From positions 186,001 to 250,000 of the forward strand of contig QXEO01000382.1 of NCBI GenBank assembly GCA_007115705.1: DNA of 64,000 bases, in the 5' to 3' direction. The stretch is from Dactylis glomerata. Lineage: Eukaryota > Streptophyta > Magnoliopsida > Poales > Poaceae. Each line of letters opens with the position of its first letter. Positions within the stretch are counted from its first letter, which is position 1. Made by a program: the position numbers and the translations under genes. Under the pieces are notes generated by a model, which searched no databases, was not told the origin of the DNA, and saw only the letters and a program-made list of their open reading frames with translations. This document shows positions 48,169 through 58,003 of this stretch, piece after piece.

Positions 48169-50841
48169 ATGGAGGAGTTAACCAATGAAAGCATTCTCGA
48201 TGATGAAGTTGATGTTCGTCACCGTGCCTTTATGATGACGGAGAAGAAGAAGGTAATTTTAAAACCAATTACTCAATGTAATATAGGTATGGTTGATTTG
48301 ATATGTGACAATGAAGCTCGTGTGTTTGCAGGTTCTTGGAACATTGCGAGTTAGGTACTCGCAGATGTCGTCAACGCCGATGAACTACGATGAGCGGTAC
48401 ACCCCCTACATCCGCAATCTAGGGCTTCTACCGTTCATCCATATGATCACCCGGACCACACTCAACGTGAATACTGCCGCGATCACCGCGCTTGTGGATC
48501 GGTGGAGGCCGGAGACCCACACCTTTCACCTCCGGACCGGCGAGATGACGGTCACGCTTGAGGACATGGCGATGATACTTGCGCTCCCCATCGAGGGGGC
48601 TCCTCTTTGTATCGATACAGCCTGTGATGATTGGCGCGGGAAGATGCTAGATCTTATTGGGGCGTGCCTCGGGGATACTTACAACGATAAAGGAGTAAAG
48701 TTGAGGGTCACCGCCGGGGCTACTTTCACATGGATCTCAGATAACTTCAATACGTGCCCTGAGGATGCCGATGAGGATATCGTGAAGATCTACGCCCGTG
48801 TGTACGTGTGGTATGTTATCACACGGACTCTGTTCAATGACGCTAGTGGGAAGACCGCGCACTGGCATTGGTTGAAGGCGCTCACCGTCATGGATAAGAA
48901 GTGGAGCTGGGGCACTGCTGCTTTGGCTTGGTTGTATCGTCAGGTAATGAGTTGTTTTCATACATTGGCTACATTCTTGTTATATGTGCATCTCAGATTC
49001 AGCTACTTCAGAAATTAGGTTGCTCTATAAATTCTAATGATGTTTGCTTTCATACCTTCTGCAGCTTGACGATGCTTGTTGTAGGACAGAGCCACGGGAC
49101 TCTTGTATTGCTGGTTCCCTCCTCCTTCTTTCGGTGTGGAGTTGGGAACGCTTGCCTGTTGGACGGCCGAAATATGGCCCTCGTAGAGACTGGGCCGATG
49201 GTGACGACCGCCTCCGGTATCCCACGTTTGCGTACTTTTGGGACCAGCATTCAGAGTTCACTTCTGACCCAGAACAAGCATATCGACAATACACCAACGA
49301 GTTTGACAACCTAACCCCTGAGCAGGTAAAATAACTCTATTCCATCACTCTCTCGTCTCGGGTATTTAGGATCTTCATTATTGGGCATGTTGTAGGTGAT
49401 ATGGCAACCATATGGCAAAGGATATGCTTACGGGGGGCCTTCTTACGGTGACGCTGCCTGGGAGCTTAACCCTGCTTGCATAGCTGAAAGAGTTCTGTTT
49501 CATATGCGTTGCCCGTTGATATGCATGTGGGCTGTTGAGCATCACTTGACGCAGCGGGTTATGCGGCAGTTTGGGCTATATCAAGAGTGCCCGCCGATGT
49601 ATGAGGACACGGATCGTATGCTTCACCGGTATGAAACCTTTTTCCGCCGTTCCGCCATTGTGTAATGTAATTCTTATTTGTTGACAGTGTGCTATCTTAT
49701 TATGCAGCTATGACAGGATCAAATGTCGGAAGACAGATTGGCCCAATATTCACAAGATGCATATCAAGACGTTTCAACAACGTTTGACGGAGGCTAAGCG
49801 GGCAAAAGGAAGTAATGCAGCGGACCATGATGATGAGGGTTTCAACAACTATCTCCATTGGTTTCAACCTCGGACTCGTTTGCAGCTTCTTCCGGATGCC
49901 TACACGGATGCCAATTTGGAAGAACCTTTGCCGTTCGACCAGCTTGGCAATCTTGCTTACAATAAGCTTGTCAGAGAGGGGCGCCAAGTCCCTTTTGCTT
50001 CATCGATGAACTTTGTGGTAAGCTTGTTCTTCTTTTTGGAATCTCACTACTATCTCTACTTTCCACTTGTGTCTTTACATATTCATATACATGCTAGCGC
50101 TCGGAGATCCAGAAGCAAGCTGCTGAATTCGAGGAGGCTTTGGAAATTCCGGAGCACAAAGATGGCTATTCAAGATTGCGAGAATTTGTGAAGGTATGAA
50201 TTTGCTGGATAATGCACTAGCCATTGCTAAATGCCTTGCTGTCGAGTTCTTATAAATTTGTGATAGCCATTGCTAGTTCCTTTTGAAACTTTAAGACCAT
50301 TGCCTAGCCATTGCTAAATGCCTTGCTTTTTAGTTCTTATAAATTTGTGATAGCCATTGCTAGTTTTTTTTCAAACTTTAAGACCATGAGACCATTACAA
50401 TGCATGTGACTACTTGCGGTGCTTTTCCTTTTTACCCTATTCCACTTTCATTGTTTTATACTTTTGACTACTGCACTCACAATTATTTTCTTCTTATAGC
50501 GTCAGGGCCAGAAGTTACGGAGACTAGGAAACCTTCTTGGTTGCCGTGATCCTGAGATTGCATCACCGCCGTCGCCGTCCCAGTCTCAGGCCATATCGTC
50601 CTCCGCAGACGAGGAATCCACGCCGGAACAAGAGGATGAAGAGGAACAAGAGGATCCCCTACCATCAAAGAGAAAGAACAAAGGTGTGCATAGGGACAAG
50701 TTTACACCACATGATTTCAAGGAGAAGAGAAAGAAGAAGGTGGTCACGGAAGAAGTCTCCGATTCCGACGATAATAATTTCGTGTTGGAGCCACGGAAGA
50801 AGATTGCTCCGCGTAGGGGAGGGAAACGTGGAAGAAAGTAG
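48169..50841 (+). CDS. Plant mobile domain (PMD, MAIN/MAIL-like) protein
   Basis: Seven exons with GT-AG borders keep one frame: 48169-48252, 48332-48943, 49065-49325, 49396-49628, 49708-50017, 50098-50193 and 50500-50841, giving 645 residues. The PMD domain begins near residue 45 with YTPYIRNLGLLPFIHM, then RWRPETHTFHLRTGEMTVTL and DMAMILALPIEGAPL, classic for the family, and extends to about residue 400. The C-terminus is acidic then basic (SKRKNK, KEKRKKK, RRGGKRGRK), suggesting nuclear location. PMD proteins such as Arabidopsis MAIN and MAIL1 act in the nucleus with a PP7-type phosphatase in silencing and gene expression; relatives are often carried by transposons. An in-frame upstream ATG at 48130 could add 13 residues but lies in likely intron or leader sequence. 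Confidence 0.85.
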
Positions 50842-51631
50842 TGCTTGTGTTTTGGCGCGCTGCTTGTCTTGCCATGTCTAGTAATCTCGATTTGAACTTG
50901 CTTTATGCTATCTAGCTGTATGAAATTATGTTTGATGCTATCTACTTAGGTTGTGCCCGAATATATGATCTAGCTGTTTGATTGATATATGATCTCGTGT
51001 TCCAATATGATGCTTGGATATGATGTTTGTGATATATGTCAATTTTGGAGCATGACCTTTGTGGTATTTACTTGCTATTGAGATTGTATGCCGACAAATT
51101 TACGAATTTCATGTTGAGCTGGCATTATAGCAAGGGTTTCAGCATGATTTTCGAATGCCAGGCCTGCGGCGCCACTGCCAGTGGCGCGACAGAGAAGGCA
51201 GCGGCGCCACTGCCAGTGGCGTGGCAAGGCTGCGGCGCCACTGCCAGTGGCGCGGCAGAGAAGGCTGCGGCGCCACTGGTAGTGGCGTGGCAAGCCTGGA
51301 GGTCGAAAAACATCTAAGACTTATGCTAAAAATTATGCTAAAGCTGGAAATCACTAATATATCAGAAAACAAGCTCAATTTCAAGTGATACACAAGGTTC
51401 ACACATAGTTTCAAATAATAATATTCATACGTAGTTTCAAATAATAATGTTCACGCATAATTCGAAAATGACAAGGTTCAAAGATCATATATCAAAGATC
51501 ATAGAAATTCAGCAACAACAACTAGTGCACAAGCATAACACATAGATCGAAATGAGAGAGATCACACAAGGTTCACACAATATTTTGAAATAGTTCTAAA
51601 TGACATGGTTCACAAGGTTCACACGAATGCT
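50842..51631. other. Space between the convergent PMD and transposase genes
   Basis: Holds the 3' untranslated regions of both genes and the middle palindrome cluster. AT-rich parts at 51300-51600 repeat a ATAGTTTCAAATAATAATRTTCA-like unit two to three times. No gene. Confidence 0.6.
51169..51287. repeat. Palindrome cluster M (4 units)
   Basis: Dyads at 51169-51187, 51204-51221, 51235-51253 and 51270-51287. Three read GCGCCACTGCCAGTGGCG; the last has the centre GGT. Spacers are CGACAGAGAAGGCAGCG-like. The cluster is internal, about 4 kb from either end of the MULE. Confidence 0.85.
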
Positions 51632-54600
51632 CTACTCGCTCAAACATGGTCCCTTTGCCTTCGCCTTCGCCATGGCCTTCCTCTTCTTCTCTTCTTCTTC
51701 CTTCTCCTCCCTAATGGCCCGCGCCTCGGCAGCCACCCTCTCAAATAGTTCCTTCTTCTCCCTTTTCTTCTCTTCTTCTTCCTTCTCCCTCCTTGCTAGG
51801 TACGCCGCCCAAACAGCCTGGCGCTGCTTCAATTCACGCGCTTCTCGTTCTCTCTTCTCTTTAAGTGCTTTGGCGCGCTGCTTGTCCTCCCACATCATAC
51901 GTTCCCACCGCATTCTCTTTTCATCCGCCCACCTCGCTTCCTCTTTCTCAGCTTCCTCTTTCAGCTTCCTCTTTCTTTCTTCCACTTTCTTGGCCGCATC
52001 TTGTTCCTTCACTCTCCTCAAAGCCTCATTTAGAACATCTTCGTCCTCCTTGTGACCTTGAGTTGAGCTATGTCCCGTCCCACTCACCTTTCTCTCCCTC
52101 TCCATCTCTACTTCCATGTTGCTTATCTTATCGAAGGCTCTCTTCATTATCTCGTCGTACTCACGAATGCTCTTTATTACCCCCTCCGCAAGCTCCTTCT
52201 GACGTTGCTCTTCTCTTTCTCTCCTCATTCTTTCCTCACGAATCCTCAATTGTTGATCTTCTTCCATCCTCATTTGTGTTGCCTCTTTCTTCTTCCTCTC
52301 GGCCGCATCCATCTCCATCACCTTCCTCCATGACTCATTGAAGGTCTGATCCCCCTCCTTGTTGGCTTGACTCCCCGCAATATGTAAAATGTTATCTCAA
52401 ATTTAAAAATTGTAGAGCACAAAATAAAAGTACATACGGAAATGGTCCGTGTAGATATCCTATCATACTAGTTCGATTTACACCACGGACTCCTCTAAGA
52501 CCTAGTTGTCTTCCTCTTTGTTGCCTAGGATTACGATAGCTTGGACCACCTCCGGGGCTTCGACCACCTCGGTGACTATGACCACTTTGATGGCTTGGAC
52601 CACTTTGTTGGGTACTCCGTTGTTGGCTTGGACCACTTTGTTGGGTACTCCTATGTTGGCTTGGACCACTTTGTTGGGTACTCCTATGTTGGCTTGGGCT
52701 TGGAACATCTCGGTGGCTTGGACCACTTTGTTGGGTACTCCTTTGTTGGCTTGGACCACCTTGTTGGCTTGAATCACCTTGTTGACTACTCATGGGTTGG
52801 CTTGCGTTTGAGTCATTTCTCTTTGTTCTTTTCCTTTGGGTACATGTCCTAGCATTGTGTCCATGACCATTACACTTTCCACAACGAGCTCTATCACATG
52901 GCTCTTGAAATTGGTCATTTCCTGATTCTCTCGCACCACCACGACCCCATCCATCCATATCACCCCTAAAACGCTTTGTCTGACGTCTTCCACGTTTAAC
53001 AACCTTCCATGACGGATGGGGCCAGAGTTGGATTCCATGATACTCGGGCCACTGTGATTGGTCTAGGTATGGGTTAAACCTAGGAGCCCATGTTTTCTTG
53101 GTCGCCGTGATGGAGAACTCTGACTCTCTCACGGTGAGAGGGTGATTGTAGTCCAAATGACGCACCCGAGCCGCCGTTAGCAAATGCGAGCAAGCGAGAT
53201 GGACCAAAGATGGCCTCGCACATGTGCACTCGCAAGTCCTTAGTGAGACCTTGAAAGCTCGGCCTCCGTGTTGGACACCGTCGGCCGTGGTTCCTCCGGG
53301 CTCGTTCACTTGATAAATGAGCTCTTCGTTATCATAAACGGTGGCAACTTCAGAATCCGCCTTACGAGACTGAAATGTCCTCCACTCGTCAACTTTGGGT
53401 GGGTACTCGTATTTGTGGTTTTGCGTATTGTCTCCCGCAATCTGCCTTTCTGTTTCATCTGAGTACTTCAAAAAATACTCATTCAACTTGTCGAATGTGT
53501 ATCGCACAATTGCCGTCACGGGCAATGCACGGACACCCTTGAGCACCTTGTTGAAGCACTCTGCCATATTGCTTGTCATTTGACCGTACCTCCGACCATT
53601 TTCATCGTAGGCTCTTGCCCACTTTGTTCTATCTTGGATGTGCCTAGTGAGAAATGCTTGACCCTTAGCATCGAGCTTTCTGTTTGAGGTCAATTTGATG
53701 TACAAGTTTGCGAAACGCCGGTCAGTGAAAGCGAGACAACAATCTTGAAGATCATCGGTCAACTCCTTGCTACCACATGCCCTATAGAAGTTTGAACAGA
53801 AATGCCTCATGCACCATCTATGGTGCAAAGGAGCATGTCCTGGTATTTCAATATTTACCGCTGCGAGAATTCCTTGATGCCGATCTGAGATGACACAAAT
53901 TTCCCTTTGTGGCGGTAATACCTTGGTCCTCAAAAGGTGAAAAAACCACTGCCAGTTATTATTGTTCTCCGCCTCAACGAAAGCAAATGCCAAAGGAACC
54001 AAACGGTTGTTGGCATCATTTGCTATTGCAACCAAGAGAGTCCCCCTATATTGCCCGGTCAGAAATGTCCCATCAACAGAGATTACCGGTCTACAATGCT
54101 CAAAAGCTTTCATGCATTGCTGGAAAGCCCAAAATGCACGGCCAAATACTCGGACAGTTCTTTCATTGTAAATCCTTGTTTCCTGTCCATAAGGCTCTAC
54201 CACATGAACCATGCCCGGGTTTGCATCGGCCATTGCTAACAACAACCGAGGAATTCGGTTGTATGCTTCTTCCCAATCACCATACAACATCCTGAATGCA
54301 GCTTGCTTCGCTTTCCATGCCTTGCCGTATTTCACATCGTAGTGAAAGAGAGCTTTCACAAGCTCCATAACTGTCTTGATGCTCATTGTTGGAAGTGACG
54401 AGATTTGGTTGGAAAGTCTATATGCGATGAACTCGGAGGTGAGTTGTCGGTGATCGTGCTTTACTGCTTTGCCATCCACCCTCTTTCCGCGACACATGTG
54501 AGTTGGCACACAACTTGTTATGCGCCAATCGGGTCCTCCCTTCCATGGTCTTGCACGCACAATCCAAGGACATCGATCCTCCTCGCACTTAACAGTGTAA

Positions 54601-55508
54601 CGCTTCTTCACGTCTGAGTGAAGCACCGTATAGGGACGATGATACTTAACCGAGAAGTCTTTGATCCATTGTTTAAATTCCAGCAAGGTTTTGAACATCA
54701 AGCCTTTTGATATACCATAACTCTCATGACTGCCATCCCGGTAAGAAGTAGGCCTTGGTCCAAGCACTATACCCTCACCGCCATCAACCGTGGCTTCATC
54801 CGCGAGACTAAGATCACGGAACAATGGTATCCGATGATCTCGTCCCAATACCTTCTCGTGGACTTCGGCCTCCTTGGCCGTGAACCCTTCCTCATCAACT
54901 TCTTCTTCGGGACCATCGTCATCCGAGTCCGATGCATAGCATCGCGAGTACGGGATGTCATGGTCCATGTTTTCTTGCGTGTAGTACATATCCAAATCTC
55001 CAACATTGTGGTCATGAAGCTCAATATCATTGTCATCATCCCCCCACTCATCATCCTCCTCTTCCAACGATAGTGCCTCATTTGAAATTGGCCTTCCATC
55101 CGTCATTTCTTCTTCGTGGTTCGGTGGAGAATTCCTAGCATCAACCCGGGAGGCACTCCGGTTCAAGTCCACATGCAAAGTACCACCAACCTTTTTGGTG
55201 GCAAATAACTCAAGAGCCTTGTCGAGAGATTCGGCCACCACCTCCTTGTATGCACCCCAACGTTGCTCGGAGTTGATACGCATTATCTTCCAACGGAAGT
55301 GCATGCCAAATCCGGCGTTGTGCCTACCCTCCAACTCAACAACATCACTAGGGTCCATCCATTTCAACTCTATCCTAACTTGTTCCAAGACCTCGGCGTA
55401 CGTAGGAGTACGCTCGAACACCAAGTCAAGCTCATCCGGGTCGGGCTCTATATTGCCTTTCAAATATGCTTCCTTGTCAACATGATGAACATGAACAATT
55501 CTCGCCAT
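51632..55508 (-). CDS. MuDR-type Mutator transposase with coiled-coil C-terminus
   Basis: Two exons, 55508-52438 and 52370-51632 (donor GTATGT, acceptor GGGAG), give 1269 residues in one frame. Residues 1-120 are an N-terminal domain seen in grass MULEs. An acidic linker (145-210) follows, then the MuDR DNA-binding domain (about 263-350, with CPWIVRARPW). The MULE catalytic domain (about 470-660) has D479 in SVDGTF, D542 in ISDRHQG and candidate E650 in SNMAECFN. A SWIM finger C759-x-C761...C773-x-H775 and a CCHC knuckle C876, C879, H884, C889 follow. Residues ~900-1000 are Gln/Ser repeats; the second exon is a ~245-residue charged coiled coil. It cuts and inserts DNA at the inverted repeats. 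No stops or shifts are seen, so it may be active. Confidence 0.88.
52560..52790 (-). repeat. Coding minisatellite in the transposase gene
   Basis: A 33-39-bp unit (TTGGACCACTTTGTTGGGTA plus CTCC and TATGTTGGC-type bases) occurs about five times, giving RSTQQSGPSQ-type peptide repeats between the CCHC knuckle and the last exon. Repeat number is likely to vary between copies of the element. Confidence 0.75.
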
Positions 55509-56040
55509 ACCTATTTTTGGTATAACAACAATAAGGTAAAAAAATTAATAAGTACCTATGCAAATATTTACTAACACATCATACTTCATAACAAGAAAAC
55601 CCTAACCCTAACCCTAACATAACAAGAAAACCCTAACCCTAACCCTAACCCTACCATAACAACAAATCCTAACCTCACAAACCCTTACCCTAACCTACCA
55701 ATCTACACTCAACTACTTCATACACATCATACAAGCCAACATTGACCAAATTAACAAGATTCAATATTGCAATTTGGGTGAATCAATATTTCTAGGGTTT
55801 TCAAGATTTGGGGATTCAAAACCAAATATGCAAATTCCAATTGGTCAATTGAATGGGAAATGATGGAGACTACCTTAGGAGACTTCGGGAAGGAGAAATC
55901 CACGGAGAAAAGCTTCGATTTGGGTGGTTTTGGGGGGGAGGATTGAGAGGGGGAGAGAGAGCAGCCGCCTATGCTGTGAAGAGATGAGGAAGTGAGGGAA
56001 GAGCCCAGCTCGGGGCTGGGAGAAAACCCTAACCCTAAAG
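55509..56040 (-). promoter_or_regulatory. Leader and promoter region of the transposase gene with telomere-like repeats
   Basis: On the minus strand, immediately upstream of the start codon, are two blocks of TTAGGG repeats (plus strand CCCTAA at 55599-55619 and 55630-55655) and another at 56026-56037. AAACCCTAA is the plant telo-box found in 5' regions of growth-related genes. A CT/GA-rich patch at 55930-55960 is also present. No clear TATA box. Confidence 0.5.
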
Positions 56041-56044
56041 TGCG

Positions 56045-56235
56045 GCGCCACTGGTAGTGGCGCCGCAAGCACTTGTGTCACGCCACTGTGAGTGGCGCCG
56101 CAAGCTCTTGTGCCACGCCACTAAGAGTGGCGCCGCACTTGCAGAACGGGACCCACTTAGCTGACGTGTCAGCACCTGCCTCGCCACTGGGAGTGGCGTG
56201 GCAGAAACCTCTGTGGCGCCACCGTGACTGGCGCG
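56045..56235. repeat. Palindrome cluster R (5 units)
   Basis: Dyads at 56045-56063 (centre GGT), 56081-56099 (GTG), 56116-56132 (AAG), 56182-56198 (GGG) and, inside the inverted repeat, 56216-56235. Arms CGCCACT and AGTGGCG are kept in all four inner units while the three central bases differ in every one. Confidence 0.85.
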
Positions 56236-56325
56236 GCCAAAAAGGGTTATTTCCGTGAAATATTTTCAAAAGTGGTTTATTATTTGAAATAGATTCATGT
56301 TTAGGTTAATTCTGTCTAAATCGCC
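56217..56325 (-). repeat. MULE right terminal inverted repeat
   Basis: 109 bp, inverted copy of 47165-47273; ends at 56325 before the TCTCTAGGG duplication (56326-56334). Confidence 0.9.
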
Positions 56326-56334
56326 TCTCTAGGG

Positions 56335-57605
56335 TTACTTTACAAATATTGATAGATTCCTCTCAAATAAAATAGAGCTCAACGATGCAACCAAACCACT
56401 TATCCTTTAGAGATCCTTAGTTTCTTCTACATGTACAATATCGGACAGGAAAAGGGATTCCAGCCCAAATGGTGAGCATTCAATAAGTGTGCTTCTGCTT
56501 TATCAGGTAACCCATATTTCAATCATAGTTCTGCAACAAATAAAAATAATATAGCTATAATTGTTGCTCTGCCTACATCCTGCACAATACTGAAATTAGT
56601 ACGAAACTGGGTAGGATTATGGACGGTCAAATTTATAAGAGCTAAAATGGGGGGCGCTGAAAGGCAGATTTAGGTATACTAACTTTTCATGAGGTTGACA
56701 ATATTTATAATCTTTCGATACAAATAGCGCAATGTTCCTTCTCTATTTCCATTAAGAATCTAAGATGGTCTGAGATGGCGATTACAGTCTGTCTTAGTTC
56801 AGATCATGTTCCTGGTTTGTCTCCACGGTCAATGGATGTTTGAAAGCTTGTTCAAGCTATAGACATAGAATAATTTAGAGAGGGAATATTTTTGACATAA
56901 AAATAAATATGTGGTATTTTTCTAAACATACCGAAGCTGCTCCAAGTCTCCAACCTCCAAAGCCACTTCATCGTGCGACCTATTGATGGCTAATTGGCTG
57001 AACAGGGTAATGCTATTAGAAACAAGTGTTGTAGTATCTTCTCTGATGCACGGATGCCAAAAATCAAAGCCACCAAAATTTAAACAAAATATTGGGCAAA
57101 AGGAACAAACGAAATCAAGAGATATAAGAGAGCTAGATAATCAATACGTCTAAGTGGGAGGAGAGCTTCGGGAAGGAGAAATACCGGCATGGAGCTTAAT
57201 AAGCAGGACATTGAGGATGTGGGAGGTATGAGGAGGCGCAGCAGACAGGTAGGAACAAGATTTTTTTAGATAGGGGATCTAGAGGCTGGAGCTAGGCACT
57301 GATGGAGTTCGCCCCGTCATGGAGAGATTTGCCGCGCTCGCTTGCCGGTCCATGCTGCTGCCCACGCGCGCCGCACTGGACGTTCCCACAGAGCACCGCA
57401 TGGCGGAGGTACGCGACCAGATCGAGCTCCGATCAACGAGGGTGCGGGACCTGGTGAAGCTCGGCCAGCATGTCGGGTCAGGGACCGGCCAGAGAGCCTA
57501 GCCATGGCCGTCGACAGGATATGCTATCGCCGGCGCCGATCTAGACCAGAGAGCTTGGCTTGGTGTTTCCCGGCGCCGGCCGCTGCGCGTCCCCGTCGAT
57601 TGCCG
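56335..57605. other. Helitron interior right of the MULE
   Basis: Begins with the other half of the split exon unit (TTACTTTACAAATATTGATAG matches 46895-46915 region by eye), then a third unit copy to about 56530. Further on no gene is recognised. A GC-rich block at 57300-57600 may be a captured first exon (plus-strand frame 57319-57501, MAEVRDQIELRSTRVRDL), not identifiable. Confidence 0.45.
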
Positions 57606-57993
57606 TTTTTTTACAAATGTAACACTCTGCCGAATATAATTATCAAAAATGACCCCCTCTAAAAGTTATCGACAAAACTGGCCTGGCGGGAAGTGGAGAA
57701 AATGACACGTGTCTTCCCGCCAGTCCAGGTGGCGGGAAGTAACCTTCCGCCAACCCAGCTGGTGGGAAGGCGCTTGCCGCTGAGCCGGCTGTGGTTGTGA
57801 TTTTGCCACGTGTCGATGCAAAAGACTTCCCGCCACCTGAGTTGGCGGGAAATACTTTCCGCCATCTGAGATGGCGGGAAGTGACACGGGTCGCTTTTTT
57901 CACCTTCCGCCAGGCCAATTTTGACAATAAAATTTGGAGAGGGTCATTTTTAACAATCATATTGAGCAGAGGTCCATATTTGTAAAAAAATCG
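57606..57993. mobile_element. Small non-autonomous TIR element (388 bp) with palindromes
   Basis: Inverted ends of about 90 bp (TTTTTTTACAAATRTRRMCT, then TCAAAAATGACCC / TTAAAAATGACCC and GGCCTGGCGG) flank four GC-rich palindromes built on TTCCCGCCA...TGGCGGGAA. The flanks TCGATTGCCG (57596-57605) and TCGGTTGCCG (57994-58003) are a 10-bp, one-mismatch duplication, suggesting a MULE-derived MITE (9-10 bp). Also contains GACACGTGTC and CCACGTGTC ACGT-core sites. No coding capacity. Confidence 0.7.
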
Positions 57994-58003
57994 TCGGTTG
58001 CCG

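Larger units (their letters stand above)
47165..56325. mobile_element. Complete Mutator-like element (9161 bp) with PMD gene and MuDR transposase gene
   Basis: Terminal inverted repeats of 109 bp (47165-47273 and 56217-56325, beginning GGCGATTTARAC) and a perfect 9-bp duplication define the ends. Inside are two convergent multi-exon genes, PMD protein on plus and MuDR-type transposase on minus, both without stops or shifts along the inferred exons. Palindrome clusters occupy both ends and the space between the genes. Intact ends, intact frames and a perfect duplication mean it may still be mobile or was so recently. It sits in the second copy of a repeated exon unit of the surrounding Helitron. 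Confidence 0.9.

Noticed and set aside
52506..52852. Plus-strand repetitive frames (WTTLLGTP repeats)
   Set aside because: Antisense reading of the transposase minisatellite; the minus strand carries the domain-rich protein.
55596..55655. True telomere or interstitial telomere block
   Set aside because: Only a few CCCTAA units within a promoter leader, of the 6-base form; not an array of plant CCCTAAA repeats.
47254..56235. Palindromic repeats separated by variable short sequence, superficially like a CRISPR array
   Set aside because: Units are 19-bp dyads with 3-base centres and short irregular spacers in a plant transposon; there are no regular 30-base spacers and no cas genes.
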